64,000 bases of DNA from the NCBI GenBank assembly GCA_905221605.1, contig CAJNDS010000802.1, positions 779,501 to 843,500 on the forward strand, given 5' to 3'. The stretch comes from Symbiodinium natans. Taxonomy: Eukaryota > Sar > Dinophyceae > Suessiales > Symbiodiniaceae. Shown here piece by piece: positions 12,501 through 22,900 of this stretch. A program made the position numbers and the translations under genes. The notes beneath the pieces were generated by a model, which saw only the letters and a list, made by a program, of their open reading frames with translations, was not told the origin of the DNA and did no database searches. Within the stretch, counting starts at the first letter, position 1, and each line of letters begins with the position of its first letter.

Positions 12501-13966
12501 CTTGCCTCCGTGCGGTTGTTCGCCTGGCACTGGTATCGAAGCTCTTCATGCTGGTGGAACCAACAGCCTTAGATACCTTAACCCTCCTGAACCCCGCCCA
12601 ATCCTGACAAGGCTTAAAAAATGACAGCCGACTGGTGGAGTGGCCTGGCGCACGGCCTTCTCCATGGCTTCCCGCCGCCTCTCCTGCGCTGAGAGTCGAT
12701 AAGGAGTCATTGGCAGATGCGTCAAGTTGTCACGTCTTTTCTCGCATTACAGAACCCCAGCGAATGGAGGCACGGCACGTTTGGTCCTGTAGTGCAGAAC
12801 CTTGTAGTGGGAAGATGATCGCAAAGGATTCCGATAGCACCAGGCACAATACCCATAGATCCCAAAGCTTGCAACAGAAACAACGGAACGGTACTAGCAA
12901 TCGCTGCAGTGGCGAAGGCGCACCGCGGCAGAACCCTCATGCCTGGGCAATTTGGCAAAGCCAAATTCCCTTATTACTCAGGGCTAAGAACCAAAAAGAT
13001 TCTCCAGAACTCCTGCTCTTCCTTCACCGTGTCAGACAGAAAGTTCTCCATCCTTAGGCGGGCAGCTTTCACCGCAAAATGAGTACGTCAACGGACTCCG
13101 GACTCCCGCACGTCCCGCACGTCACAGCCAAGCTTCTTGGCTGAGAAGAACGACACTTGCTTGCCATTCTTCATGGTCGCAGAACCGAGAAGCCAACGAA
13201 TTCAACGAGTCACATGCGGCTTAGGCGAAAACAGAGTGATTTGCCGGTCATCTCTCCGTGAAAGAAGGTTTGCGCGGAAACAATCAGCTCCACAAAAGAA
13301 GACGAACTCTGCACTGATCGTTGATTAAGGGACTGCGTGGGCTGTCTAGGACACAAAGTGGTGTGATTGGACAAGTCTTGCTTGTTTGGACATGCGTGCA
13401 CTTGAGCCTCGAAGACAAGCAATGAGCAGATTGAAGCACTGGCTGCGCCTGTGTCTTCAAAACCATCTGGACTGAACCTGCAAACTGATCCTGAGATATT
13501 TTGCCCGGCGACCACTGCAACGCAGCAGCAAGCATGCTCATTGGCTCTCATTGGCTGCACTCCGACTTTCTGACTGCAGCACTCAATCCCTTAGCAGAAG
13601 CTCACAACGAAATGCGCAGACATCCAATCAGAACGAAGGCCTCAGGCTCCTGCGCAGGGACCGGTGGGTTGTCGAACAAAGCCAAGACCTGTCGCACCAC
13701 GTGAGCTGACTTCGTGGCAATGCGCAGTAGAGGCTGCAAAGATCTCTGCAGAACCTCTGCACAAGAACTGCTCAGCAGGCACCCCTTACCACCTCTCGGG
13801 TGTCTGCGCCGGCACTTAGCGCGGCCAGGGCCTTAACCACTGCCCTCTGGACACGATCACTGATCACAGCACGCCGTAAAATACCCAGCCAAGTCCAAAA
13901 AGCCGAGCCCAAGCAACGACTCAGCTGCTGACAGCGGAGGATGACCTCGCTGCAAGACGATGCCAC
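9594..13966 (-). CDS. Scattered exon-like segments on the minus strand, probable membrane protein gene(s)
   Basis: Several minus-strand stretches read as plausible protein: 13966-13772 (helical, with FWTWLGILRRAVISDRVQRA), 12964-12722 (AFATAAIASTVPLFLLQALG, transmembrane-like), 11244-11032 (WGFVYIAFLRVIAFASGARI), 10664-10500 (after a CCGCAG acceptor-like site: WVALLFTGSIFAGTHDTCIG) and about 9720-9594 (VLTALVSATLGAHITSLAWV). All lie on the same strand as the segments at 7.6-8.7 kb and could belong to one long intron-rich transporter-like gene or to several neighbours. Exon borders and frame continuity were not established, and no family motif was recognised. Confidence 0.25.
12168..12242 (+). 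repeat. GA-rich (GAGAGG/GAGA)n microsatellite
   Basis: Purine-only tract of about 75 bp made of GAGA and GAGAGG units. It could adopt triplex-type structures, but nothing shows a function. Confidence 0.85.
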
Positions 13967-14099
13967 TCATGACGACACTTCATGGATGAAGAGTGCCACC
14001 GACAATCTTTCTGAGGAACGCAGCGCCTAGCAACTCTCAAATAAAGCACGATCATGCAAAACTGATGGCATAACATGTGCTTTTCAACTTGCGAGTCTT

Positions 14100-14335
14100 C
14101 TTTTGGGGATCAGGGCTTGTCACCCCAACATCTCCTTCTTGGGCTTGCCACCCAAGATCTCTTTCAGGGGTTTGGGTTTGCCGCATTCCCTGCCAGACCT
14201 AAAGGTCTCTTTTTTGGGGGGCGTAGAGTTTGCCACCCAACATCTCCTGGGACAGCGTATGAGGATACCACCTAACATCTCCTTTTAGGGTTGTTGGGTC
14301 TGGCACATCTCCTTGTCGGGTTTGCTGCCTCCCCG
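14100..14335 (+). repeat. Diverged tandem units around 'ACATCTCC' and 'TTTGCCACCC'
   Basis: Four to five imperfect copies of a unit of roughly 45-60 bp, each combining a GGGTTTG(C)CACCC-like part with AACATCTCCTT. It looks like decayed tandem repeat sequence of the intron-associated kind. Confidence 0.5.
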
Positions 14336-14698
14336 CAGCCGGGCACGGGGCATTGACGTGGCAAGGGGTAGAGCCTCGAGGCCTCGAGAAGCAAAAAAGT
14401 TACAATGTTACAAGCTAACCTGGCTACCCTCCAGGTGCAGGTCGATTGGCATGTGTATCCTCAGCAGCGAATCAAGACCAGACTTTGCATTGTGTTGCTA
14501 GGGAGGTTGCAAGTACTCTTGATTGGTAGCTCGTGCATCTGCTTCACCAAACCCCTAAAGGAGACTTTGGGCGTCATACCCCAAAAGCCCTAGAATGAGA
14601 GATTGGGCAAACCCATAAGGAGAGATGGTATGGGCTGGGAAGCCTGCAGGGTTCATGCGAGCTGGGAAGGCCAGAAGCCCAAAAAGGACATCTCTCGG

Positions 14699-15487
14699 GA
14701 GAAGCTTGTAGAGCGCTTCGGTGCCCGCGCACGTGCTCAAGCCGAACTGGTAGGGCATGCATGCCGCCTGAAGCTCTTCGGCGAATTGTGGGGCCAAAGT
14801 ACGGGCAACAAGGCGGCGAAAGACATCCCCAACCACCAGGGCGCGGACACGGCCATTCGGCTTCCGGAGCGTGACGATGCGTCCAAGACGCGCGGCTGCC
14901 AGAATGGGCGCCGGCACGTCAGCGTTGGCGAACCGGAGTGCTGCTTGGTGGAGCAGGCTGAAGTCACCGGGGTCGTCCAACATCAAACGAAGGTGCTCAT
15001 TCGTCATGCCGGAAGGGCCCGCCGCCGAGCCTCGCCGAGCTGAACGCAGATTGGCCAGCAGCAACGTGTCTGACATGGGACATGGCCCCGCGACATGGTT
15101 GAGCACCGCCGGGCTGAGCGGCACCACTGGCGTTTGGGGTCGGCGGCTGGGATCCCGCAGTTCGGCCAGCGTGGCCTCGTTGCCGTCGGCCGTGAGAGCC
15201 CGACTCGCTGCGGAGAGCTCGCCGAGGTGGACGAGCGCTGCAGCCCGCGCCGTGCGACGGTCGGAGTCATCCTCTGCGAGCGCGGGAGTGGAGGGGCAGG
15301 CTGCGCGGAGAAGGGAGGGCAGGGCTGAGGGGCGCGAGGAAAAAGAGCTTCCAGCCGCGTGCAGCGGCATCCCGCCCAGCGCCGGAGACGGCTTGCTCCA
15401 ACCCTGTCCGCAGCGCGAAGCGGAGGACGCCTCGGAGCTGGGTTGGAGCGCTTTGGAGCGTGAGTGCGCGTCGGCCGGGTGACTACG
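14699..15487 (-). pseudogene. Truncated non-LTR (LINE-type) retrotransposon reverse transcriptase
   Basis: The minus-strand frame encodes the N-terminal part of a LINE reverse transcriptase. Motifs, read toward decreasing coordinates, are a helical pre-RT segment (ALVHLGELSAASRAL, then TLAELRDPSRRPQ), the GPSGMTNEHLRLML segment, RLGRIVTLRKPNGRVRAL (motif 1-2 region with the RPN-like substrate loop), and GDVFRRLVARTLAPQF followed by PYQFGLSTCAGTEALYKLL. Similarity stops abruptly near 14699, before the catalytic palm motif with its metal-binding aspartate and before the YADD box. No endonuclease domain is seen upstream. It is therefore an inactive fragment cut at both ends. The open frame extends a further 48 codons past the break without RT similarity. 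Confidence 0.75.
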
Positions 15488-15499
15488 TTGGCAGCACAT

Positions 15500-16800
15500 C
15501 ATGCACATCCCTGAAGCCGGCAAGGGCCACAAGATGACATCATGCACTGCGCACTGCTTGTGTATAGAGTGAAAAGAAGCGAGTGTCAATAACTAACCGT
15601 GAGGAAGGAGACTTGCGACGACAAGAAACAGGAGCGACCAGAAATGTGATAAACAAGCGTTGCAGCATCAGCATGGCAGCACTCACAGAATATAAGTAAG
15701 AGTAAGTGCACGGAAGCAGAGTATTCATGTGGACTGTGGGAAGTCATTGCTGCCCTGAACGGTGATTCTGACAGCGGTCTCACGCAAAAACCGATCAGCG
15801 ATGTAGGCATCTACCAACTCAATCACATGCTGATAGACTACTAATGCAGCAAGGCATGCGTGAGGGCCCTCCAAACGAACGCTGAGCAGTGCACGCCGCA
15901 TTCGCAGTGGGCCTTGCATGGCATTGCCAAGTAAAAACACCAAATCTTTTCCATCCTGGGAGGCAGATAGAGAGAACACCCAAAGTGCAACCCCCACCCT
16001 CTACACTAAGCCTGAAACCCTAAACCCTCTTAAAATCCTCGGCCCTAAACCCTCCTAAACCCTTCCATGGCATTCCTTCGCCGGCCTCGCATTGGAGCTC
16101 ACACTCGGAGCGGGGCTCGGCCTTTCTCTGCGCTCGAGGTCGATTCTCATGAGCTCTTTTCGGGATGAGTCAGGGTTCAGGGTTTTGGGGGATGATGACA
16201 GGATGTGCAATATCTAGGACTCTAAGAATTCTAGGAATCTAGAGTCTCACCATCACGCAGGAAAGACAGCACTCGTCAAGGTCTGTGCTTTGGAGGCGTC
16301 CGGGCGACTCCCAGGCGTGCTTCTTCCAACTCCACCCACTGCCTGCACATCTTCACGACCATAACCATCAAATTCTATTGCTCTCGATACGCCAGTCTTA
16401 ACAACCCGAAGCACAGCATCGCACACCGCCAAAAGCGCGCCTCAAGTAGGCCAGGCTCTCCGCCTCTGCATTCGCAACTGTGCCGACGGCAACCTGCTGC
16501 AGCTGCGGAGCTGCGTCTTTCGAGCAAAGGTCCGCTTAGCTTGTACACCATTCGGGCAAAGGATGTGTGGAAAGCTCATTGGAACAGATGGGCATGCCTC
16601 CTTCTGCTCTGCGGCAGTGCGAGACGGAGTGGACACCGCCTTTGACGGCAGCAACTCGTCCGAGCTTGCTCAGGCTCGAGACTTGAAGCCCACTACATCC
16701 CTGCAGAGACCTCTTGTGTACAAGCAGAAACAAATATAAACTCGGCGTACATCCCAAAACTAAGTTGCCACCCCTGGCCAAGAGCACCACTTAAGTTTTC
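15500..16800. other. No gene assigned; contains telomere-like and low-complexity words
   Basis: A degenerate CCCTAAACCC tract lies at about 16010-16070 and a TCTAGGA-type short repeat at about 16215-16245. Minus-strand frames at 16442-16790 could contain a short exon, but two frames compete and neither has a recognisable motif. Confidence 0.35.
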
Positions 16801-16846
16801 AGAGGACGTCCCAACTTCTTTTGTTCGGCGCAAAAGCGGTGCGTGC

Positions 16847-17275
16847 TCACTGTCCTCCTTTGTTCCGAAACAAGGTCATGACAAACTCGACCTTCTCCTT
16901 GAGCACTTTGTGCTGGAAGGTGCCGTTAGTTTTCCTGCACTTGGCCTCCTGGCTGTCCATCGTGCCCTCATCAGGTCTGTCCCGCTTGGTGTTCTCGCTC
17001 TCTCTGGTCAGTCTCAGCTTGCTTCTTCTGCTGCTGGCTTCATTCCGAGCTTGGTCTTCATCGGGGCTCTTGAGCCCACCTTGCTCCAGCTCGTTCGAGC
17101 CTTCCGCAGCCATGTTTGCAGCCTCGTCTCCCAGTTGGCTGCGTAACTTGGTGGCCAGTGGACAATGCACAACAAAGCACTCTGGAATGCACTGGAAGTG
17201 CTTCCACTGCAGCACAGGAGCCACAAGATCGAAGACCTCTGGGCCCTTCTCCTTACGCTCCGCATGCAGCCATAG
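16847..17275 (-). CDS. Probable terminal exon of an unknown hydrophilic protein
   Basis: The frame is open from an acceptor-like AAGCAG at about 17276 to the stop at 16847, about 142 codons. It begins RLLWLHAERKEKGPEVFDLV and continues through LQWKHFQCIPECFVVHCPLA, a charged low-complexity middle (NELEQGG, RRSKLRLTRESENTKRDRP) and a C-terminal segment with KVLKEKVEFVMTLFRNKGGQ. Charge pattern and the absence of low-complexity DNA support coding. The antisense frame gives a Leu/Ser-rich shadow. Upstream exons were not identified and no family is recognised. Confidence 0.45.
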   Translation of the reverse strand, partial: LWLHAERKEKGPEVFDLVAPVLQWKHFQCIPECFVVHCPLATKLRSQLGDEAANMAAEGSNELEQGGLKSPDEDQARNEASSRRSKLRLTRESENTKRDRPDEGTMDSQEAKCRKTNGTFQHKVLKEKVEFVMTLFRNKGGQ

Positions 17276-17299
17276 CAGGCGGCTGCTTGTAGTATCAAC

Positions 17300-19040
17300 T
17301 CTTTACAGACAAACTGTGACAAACAAGCTCTTCATGGAAGCATCATCTGCAGCCTGGGCTCTGAAAACTCTACTCCTGCATCCAGGCCACCCATAGGTAG
17401 GGGGGGAAGCTACTTATGAGTTCCTACATGGGGATAGACCTGTCCGTGGTCCCAACCCGAATCCCAGCCACGGAAGCCCTCACGTCTGGGCCACCAATCC
17501 GTGCTCATGGTGCATGGACGCTGGCAAAAAACAAAAACAACCAGCGACAGCACTCGCAGGCGGTAGGCGAACGGCAGGAAAGTCATCGGGCAAAAACAGA
17601 ATACAGTACAGAAAAATGTCCGGCGACATTGCCCATGTGCAGCATGCAAACATATGTGTGCATGTATGTATGTCTGTCTGTCCGTCTGTCTGTCTGATGA
17701 ACCGACAAGAGAAGATGCGGCGGTGCAAAGACGACAAGATGTGATTTTGACAGACCCACTGTGATAGAGCTGGGCCCTTTTGCCTGTTTTTTATCGCTCT
17801 TCATGCACAAGATTCACAAGATGTGTATCGGACGGAACATCTGGGTGTACACTTCGGATGCGCGGCAGTTGCTTGTCAGTGCGGTTCCTGACTATGCCTT
17901 TGGCCGGGCCAGACATTACTTTGAACATGTCAACGCCCCGTCTTCACAACCACCCCCATGGGAGCGCGTTGATATTGCAAGAAAATACGCGATCTCAGGG
18001 ACCTACGCACTCTTGTCGGTACGGCAAGATCCAACATACGCCAGAGTATTGAGTACGCATGTGGGAATGCTGGTGCAGATAACGGTCATCTCTCGAAAAC
18101 CCGGCAAATCTAATCATGCGTGACGTCCACGAGTTGTGACACCTGACCCACATGGCTCACAAAGCGTCAGCAGCCTTCGTCCGCTCAGAATTGTCTAGAA
18201 ACGAACAACTTCTGTTTTGCTGTTCATTCTGGCAAGGGAAGCGCACTGCCGGCGCCCGATGCCACGAAATGAATTCTGCCAGAACTGATCGAAGTCATTG
18301 TCGGTTGGGGCCGCGTGGGGGCTGGGTGACACCCTAACAATTAGCCGGCATGCCACTACAAGTAATGAAGCCTCCAACTCCACAAAACACAGCACGCACG
18401 GGAGCCTTTGATGTAAAACTTGTATGCCATGACCATGACTGCGTCAACGACACCGCCATCGACGTTGCCAACGTCATGCATCTCCTCTGTTGCTGTTTAA
18501 AGAGTGCACCGTCATAATCGTAGTCTAGATATGTCACAAAAACTCCCAAGAACGCCCAGGTTCTGCCAGCTGCAAATAGAACCGGAGTGCAGTTGTTGGG
18601 ATGACTTTCCTCGCGGAAGCAGATTCGAGGTGTTGGGAAGTCTGTTTTGGGCTGTCAGTGGCCTTTGAAATTGTTGGCTTCTTTTTGGGGGGGGCATGTT
18701 TTGCAACAGATTCGCGACAAACTCGTGCATTCTACAATAAGAGGGGCACTGTTGGTGAATGTCCGGAGGATTAGGTTGGCGACTGCTGAATCTGTGCCTT
18801 GGGTCCAAATGTTTGTAGGCTTTGGGGTCAACGTTCTTTATGCACAGAGGGAGAACACAGCAACCAGCTCGAGACCCAGGTCCTTGCAGCATCTCGCGAT
18901 TTTTGCTGCGCGTTTCTCTTGGCATTTTGCCACTCTGGCAGGGAAAAGAGATAGTCAACCAGTCCTGAGCAAAACGCTCCGAGGATCTCTCCTACATTCT
19001 GTAGCGGCTGTGGCTTCCTGATGCTTCCTGCCTTCAAATC
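17300..19040. other. No firm gene; short microsatellite and possible exon fragments
   Basis: Contains a TATG/TCTG tract (listed separately). A minus-strand stretch near 18985-18830 reads LPEWQNAKRNAQQKSRDA and could be a further exon of the cyclin-like gene to its right, but no cyclin C-terminal motif is visible. The plus-strand frame at 17761-18123 has no recognisable domain. Confidence 0.3.
17660..17696 (+). repeat. TATG/TCTG tetranucleotide microsatellite
   Basis: A short run of GTATGTATGT passes into GTCTGTCTGTC units. Confidence 0.8.
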
Positions 19041-19139
19041 TAGTCACTGGCTGGCATGCTATCTGGGTCACAGCATTGTTGGGGATGCAGCAGGCCACTG
19101 AGTCTTTGGCATTCGGGCAGACAACAAGACAAGCATCGG

Positions 19140-19690
19140 CTGACTTTCTTCTCAATCTGTATCTTCGGGGACCACTGCTCATAAGCGAAGTCGAAGCCAA
19201 GAAGATACATCATTTGCGACTCGACCCTCAGCTTGACGAACATGAACAGGATGAACAGGTCTGATTCTTGGAGACTCGCATGATGCCGAGGCACCCTAGG
19301 AAGCGGGTGACAAGGAGATCATGGTCCTTCTCACTCAAGTCATGGGTGGATGCTGGGCAGCCTCACAACATGCAACAACCAAGGCATCGTCGGACACGCT
19401 GACACTTGGGGCTTGTGGCGTGCAATGGCGTGCGTGCACTTTTGCCACCTTCGCATGCAACGACATCATGGAACTTTGTGATGATCTTCGCGCGTTTCGG
19501 CAAGCCGGAGATCTTGAGACTCAGAAAAACTGCTCCCAAAGCGACAACCTCAGTACGGACATGTTGAAGCAGTTGCTGGTTGCAAACGAATGGGGAAGTC
19601 GTGTGCTGCAATGCAAGAGAGGAGACTGAATCCTGAAGCTTGCTGTAAACTCCCCACCGATACATGAAGCCGGCAAGAAAGATCAGAACG
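19140..19690 (-). CDS. Cyclin-box-like protein, two exon-like segments
   Basis: Segment 1 (about 19690-19440, minus) reads FMYRWGVYSKLQDS, then FVCNQQLLQHVRTEVVALGA and VFLSLKISGLPKRAKIITKF. This matches the pattern of cyclin-box helices 2-4 in transcriptional cyclins (K/L/T type), where a short 'xFLAxKxEExP+' motif precedes a helix. Segment 2 (about 19290-19140) reads KLRVESQMMYLLGFDFAYEQ, resembling the '(E)xxxLxxLGFDLxxExP' helix 5 motif that follows in cyclins. Order and strand agree with one gene split by an intron of about 150 bp. Splice borders are uncertain, the usual glutamates are partly replaced, and the N-terminal part of the box is not seen, so it may be partial or degraded. Confidence 0.42.
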
Positions 19691-19699
19691 GCACAGACT

Positions 19700-20440
19700 C
19701 GGACAGACAAGGGCGGGATCGGGCATGAGGTACAGCACGCCCCATACCTGTGACACAAACTCCAAGAACCCTTCAGAACCGAACCAACAAGCCAAGCGCC
19801 ACGAACCTGAACCTAGGAATACGACGCTGCCAGACTCAGTGATTCGGCAAGCTCTGAAGTAACCGAAAAATTCAAGGACCAGACAACAGGCAACCTGGCA
19901 CCTATTGAGAATAGTAGGCTCAGCCATAGAGTCCAAGGCGGAGGCCAAGCCAAGGGACAGGCCAGTCTTCCCGCTGGCCCAGGTACGTCTTTGGTCTAGG
20001 GTCGTAGTAGCAGTGCACACACCGAAAGCAAGTTAGCTGAATGAGCGGAAGGAGGTCGGCATCGGCGTCTGACTTTTTCTCCTGACGAGCGGGCAGCTCC
20101 ACGTAGAAGCCGGTGCAAAAGCGCTTAGAGTCTTAGGGCAACCCTGAGAGAATAACAAAAACCGACCATGGAACAGGGTCCGGCACTGACCACGTTTTGA
20201 AAAGATCTACGGCACATGTCACCGAGGAGCCACCAGCATGCACAGGCACACATGACACTGCCCCCGCGTTTGAACAAGACACTGTCCCGAAACCTGAGTA
20301 CTACTATCCACTGTATGGTTACACTGTGATGCACGGCAGTGTTAACAAGGTGTGGCATTGCTATACTGATGTACTCTTATACTTTGATGCTGTGACACTG
20401 TGAGAATGGCGTGTTGCGCTGCCTCAACCGTTTCTTCTCG
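19700..20440. other. No gene recognised
   Basis: Nothing identifiable as a domain, repeat or RNA gene. From about 20280 the sequence starts to show TACTG/ATGTT words that grade into the AT-rich repeat domain to the right. Confidence 0.35.
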
Positions 20441-20449
20441 GACGGTTCC

Positions 20450-22140
20450 CGCCAAATAGGGCATAAAGGTCCCACGCACATATTGGTATACTTATATCTT
20501 GTGACGTTGTGATTCCGTGTAGTTGCTATCTTGTGATACGTTGACATTGTGAAGCTGCTATCCTGATATCTTCTTATTCTGTTACATTGTTATCTTGTGG
20601 TACTGTTACATTGCTATCCTGTGATATTGTAACTTTGTGAGCTGTTATACTGCTATTTACATGTTTCATATTGTTTTTATTGTAACATTGCAACTTTGCA
20701 ATATTGCAAAACTGTCATATGCCAAGATGGTAATCTGAAATCACTGTCTTCTTGTTATCTTGCTACTTTGTTAGATAGTTCATCGCCGGCATCCGCCTCC
20801 CTCCAAAAAATACCGACAACGATGAAGTCCATTGGTTCCAACCACAGCGCCGACAGGTTGCCCACACTCGTCCGCAATTTTGCGTCCGAGCCCTCCCCCG
20901 CCCCAACAACAACCCCCAACCCCGACTCTGGTCGGAGGCTGCAGACAGCTCGCTGAATATGACTCCTTCCTTCAAACCTTTGAAAGGGACACACTGGGCC
21001 CTCCCCGCCCGCCCCTGCCGCATCTCACCCTCACCACTCATGGGGAACAAGTGGGTGACGCACCACCCACCCCCCCCCCGCCCCCCAAACCTGGAGATTC
21101 AGTGTCAAGAGGCACCATGTGCCGTGCGTGGGGGCCCCAAGAAGCCATCATAAACATCAGTTTGAACCCATGAGCTCCAATCATGAGCACCAGGCACGCT
21201 GACCCTCTGGCTGATTCCTGCGCTGCCTGCCCTTGGGCGTAGCGCTTGGAATACTGTTATACCTGAATATGTTGTTATCCATATTACTGTCTGGCTGTTG
21301 TGGGGCTAGATTGTTCGGTTGCGGTATTGTTGTATTGAAGTCTTATATGCTACACTGTTATACGGTCACACTGTCCTCTTGTTATATTGCAAGTTTGCCA
21401 CATTGCTGTGTTGTTGTCTTGTTGTGTTGTGGTGATGCTTTGTTGTTGTCTTGCTATGCTGCTATTTTGCTATATGGCCAAAATGTTGTATTGCTATATG
21501 GTTATGTTGCGAATGTATTTGATGCTATATAGTTTTTTGCCATATTGTTCTACTGGTATGTTGTTGTAGTACTACTAAAGTGTCATATCCTTATTTCGCG
21601 AAAACCGTTGTATTGTTATATTGGTGCACTGTCATCATGTGATCTTGTTATATTGATGCACTGTCAACATGTTGTAGTGCAATATTGTTACATTGTTATA
21701 TTGTTATATTGTTACATTGTTACATTGTTATATTGTTATATTGTTATATTGTTATATCGTTATATTGTTATAATGTTATATTGTTGTATTGTTGTATTGT
21801 TGTATTGTTATATTGTTATATTGTTATATTGTTATAATGTTATATTGTTATATTGTCATATTGTCATGTTGTTATATTGTTAGCATGTTGTCAATACTTA
21901 TATTGTGAGATTGTTCTGTTGCTCTATTGTTGTGTGGTTATATTGTTGTATTGTTCTATTGGTATATTGGTATTGCTTTGTTGCTGTATTGTTGTCTTGT
22001 TATATTGCTATCTTGATTTGTTGCTGCATGTTCTATTGTTGCATTGCTATGTGAAGTTATAATGCTGTATTGTTATCTTATTATTAAGTTATCTTGTTGA
22101 AATGGTTATACTGGTCAATTTGTTCTTGCTTTATTGTTAT
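20450..22140 (+). repeat. AT-rich 9-bp repeat domain, unit TTGTTATAT
   Basis: The core at about 21670-21900 is a nearly perfect run of a 9-bp unit (TTGTTATAT, with TTGTTACAT and TTGTCATAT variants). On both sides (20450-20770 and 21240-22140) the same words occur with substitutions, small insertions and changed spacing. The interval 20770-21200 inside it is GC-rich and unrelated. Because the unit is a multiple of three, it leaves long open frames rich in Cys, Tyr, Ile, Leu and Val, which I treat as repeat shadows. Composition contrasts strongly with the GC-balanced neighbours. Confidence 0.85.
20770..20990 (-). CDS. Possible exon embedded in the AT-rich repeat domain
   Basis: A minus-strand frame here reads GSDAKLRTSVGNLSALWLEP and MDFIVVGIFWREADAGDE, which has protein-like composition, within a GC-rich island flanked by TTGTTATAT repeats. 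No family recognised; a competing frame is open too. Confidence 0.22.
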
Positions 22141-22167
22141 GCCGTTAGACTCTTAGACTGTTGTATT

Positions 22168-22262
22168 GCAGATATATATATATATACATGCATATACATA
22201 TACATACATTTGTGTGTGTGTGTGTGTCTATGTGAAATGTATTTACTTCTTCTTCTTCTTCT
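22168..22262 (+). repeat. Compound microsatellite: (AT)n, (TG)n, (CTT)n
   Basis: Three adjacent simple repeats: TATATATATA near 22170, TGTGTGTGTG near 22212-22226, and CTTCTTCTT at 22246-22270. They mark the right edge of the AT-rich domain. Confidence 0.85.
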
Positions 22263-22510
22263 TCTTCTTCTGTTGACATACGGATGTGTGCATTATCGTG
22301 CACTCGATGCTGCTTATAGTAATTGTGTTCAGAACGGAGTACTGCAAGGTCCAAGTCACGGACTCGCCCGCGATTTTCGCGGCGATCTTCTTCGCGCGCA
22401 CACAGGCGTGGCTGCATTGCTTCTTGAGCTGCTCGAGGTCAACCCCATCATCCTGGTAGCTACTTGGCTATGTGATGGAAGACACCTCGAAGGAGGGGTT
22501 TACAACAACA

Positions 22511-22900
22511 TTACATTGTACATCTTGACACCAGTGGTGTCTTCGGCACAGCAGCATCTCGCGTGATGCCAGCAACCTCGACTTGTTCAGACGTGGGCAA
22601 TGCTGTCGGCGTCGGTGGTTCCGGCGTTGATGCTGGTACGGCAGACGAAGGAGTTGCAGGTGGACCAGGTACCACGGCAGTTGAAGCAGCCGATGTGGAA
22701 ACCGCTGTTGACTCGCGCGTGTCTACCATACCGCATGCCCAAACATGCCGGAAAGCCAGCACACAAATCCCACAAGCCCCAACTCTACAGGGCAACGGGT
22801 CCGCACACTTAAAACTACATTTGCCTATGCCTCCATTGAATGCACGTAGCAACTCGCGTGAACTATCTGTCAGTGCATAAAAGGGCTTCGGCTTAATTTG
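22511..22900 (-). CDS. Possible Pro/Ala/Thr-rich exon
   Basis: The minus-strand frame contains a linker-like tract (STAVVPGPPATPSSAVPAST, then PEPPTPTALPTSEQ) preceded by a Cys-containing segment (GKCSFKCADPLPCRVGACG). The opposite strand is also open and Gly/Val-rich. No family motif; tentative. Confidence 0.22.
   Translation of the reverse strand, partial: QIKPKPFYALTDSSRELLRAFNGGIGKCSFKCADPLPCRVGACGICVLAFRHVWACGMVDTRESTAVSTSAASTAVVPGPPATPSSAVPASTPEPPTPTALPTSEQVEVAGITRDAAVPKTPLVSRCTM

Noticed and set aside
21233-22062. Cys/Tyr/Ile/Leu-rich ORFs as membrane proteins
   Set aside because: They are read-through of the 9-bp TTGTTATAT repeat, which lacks stops.
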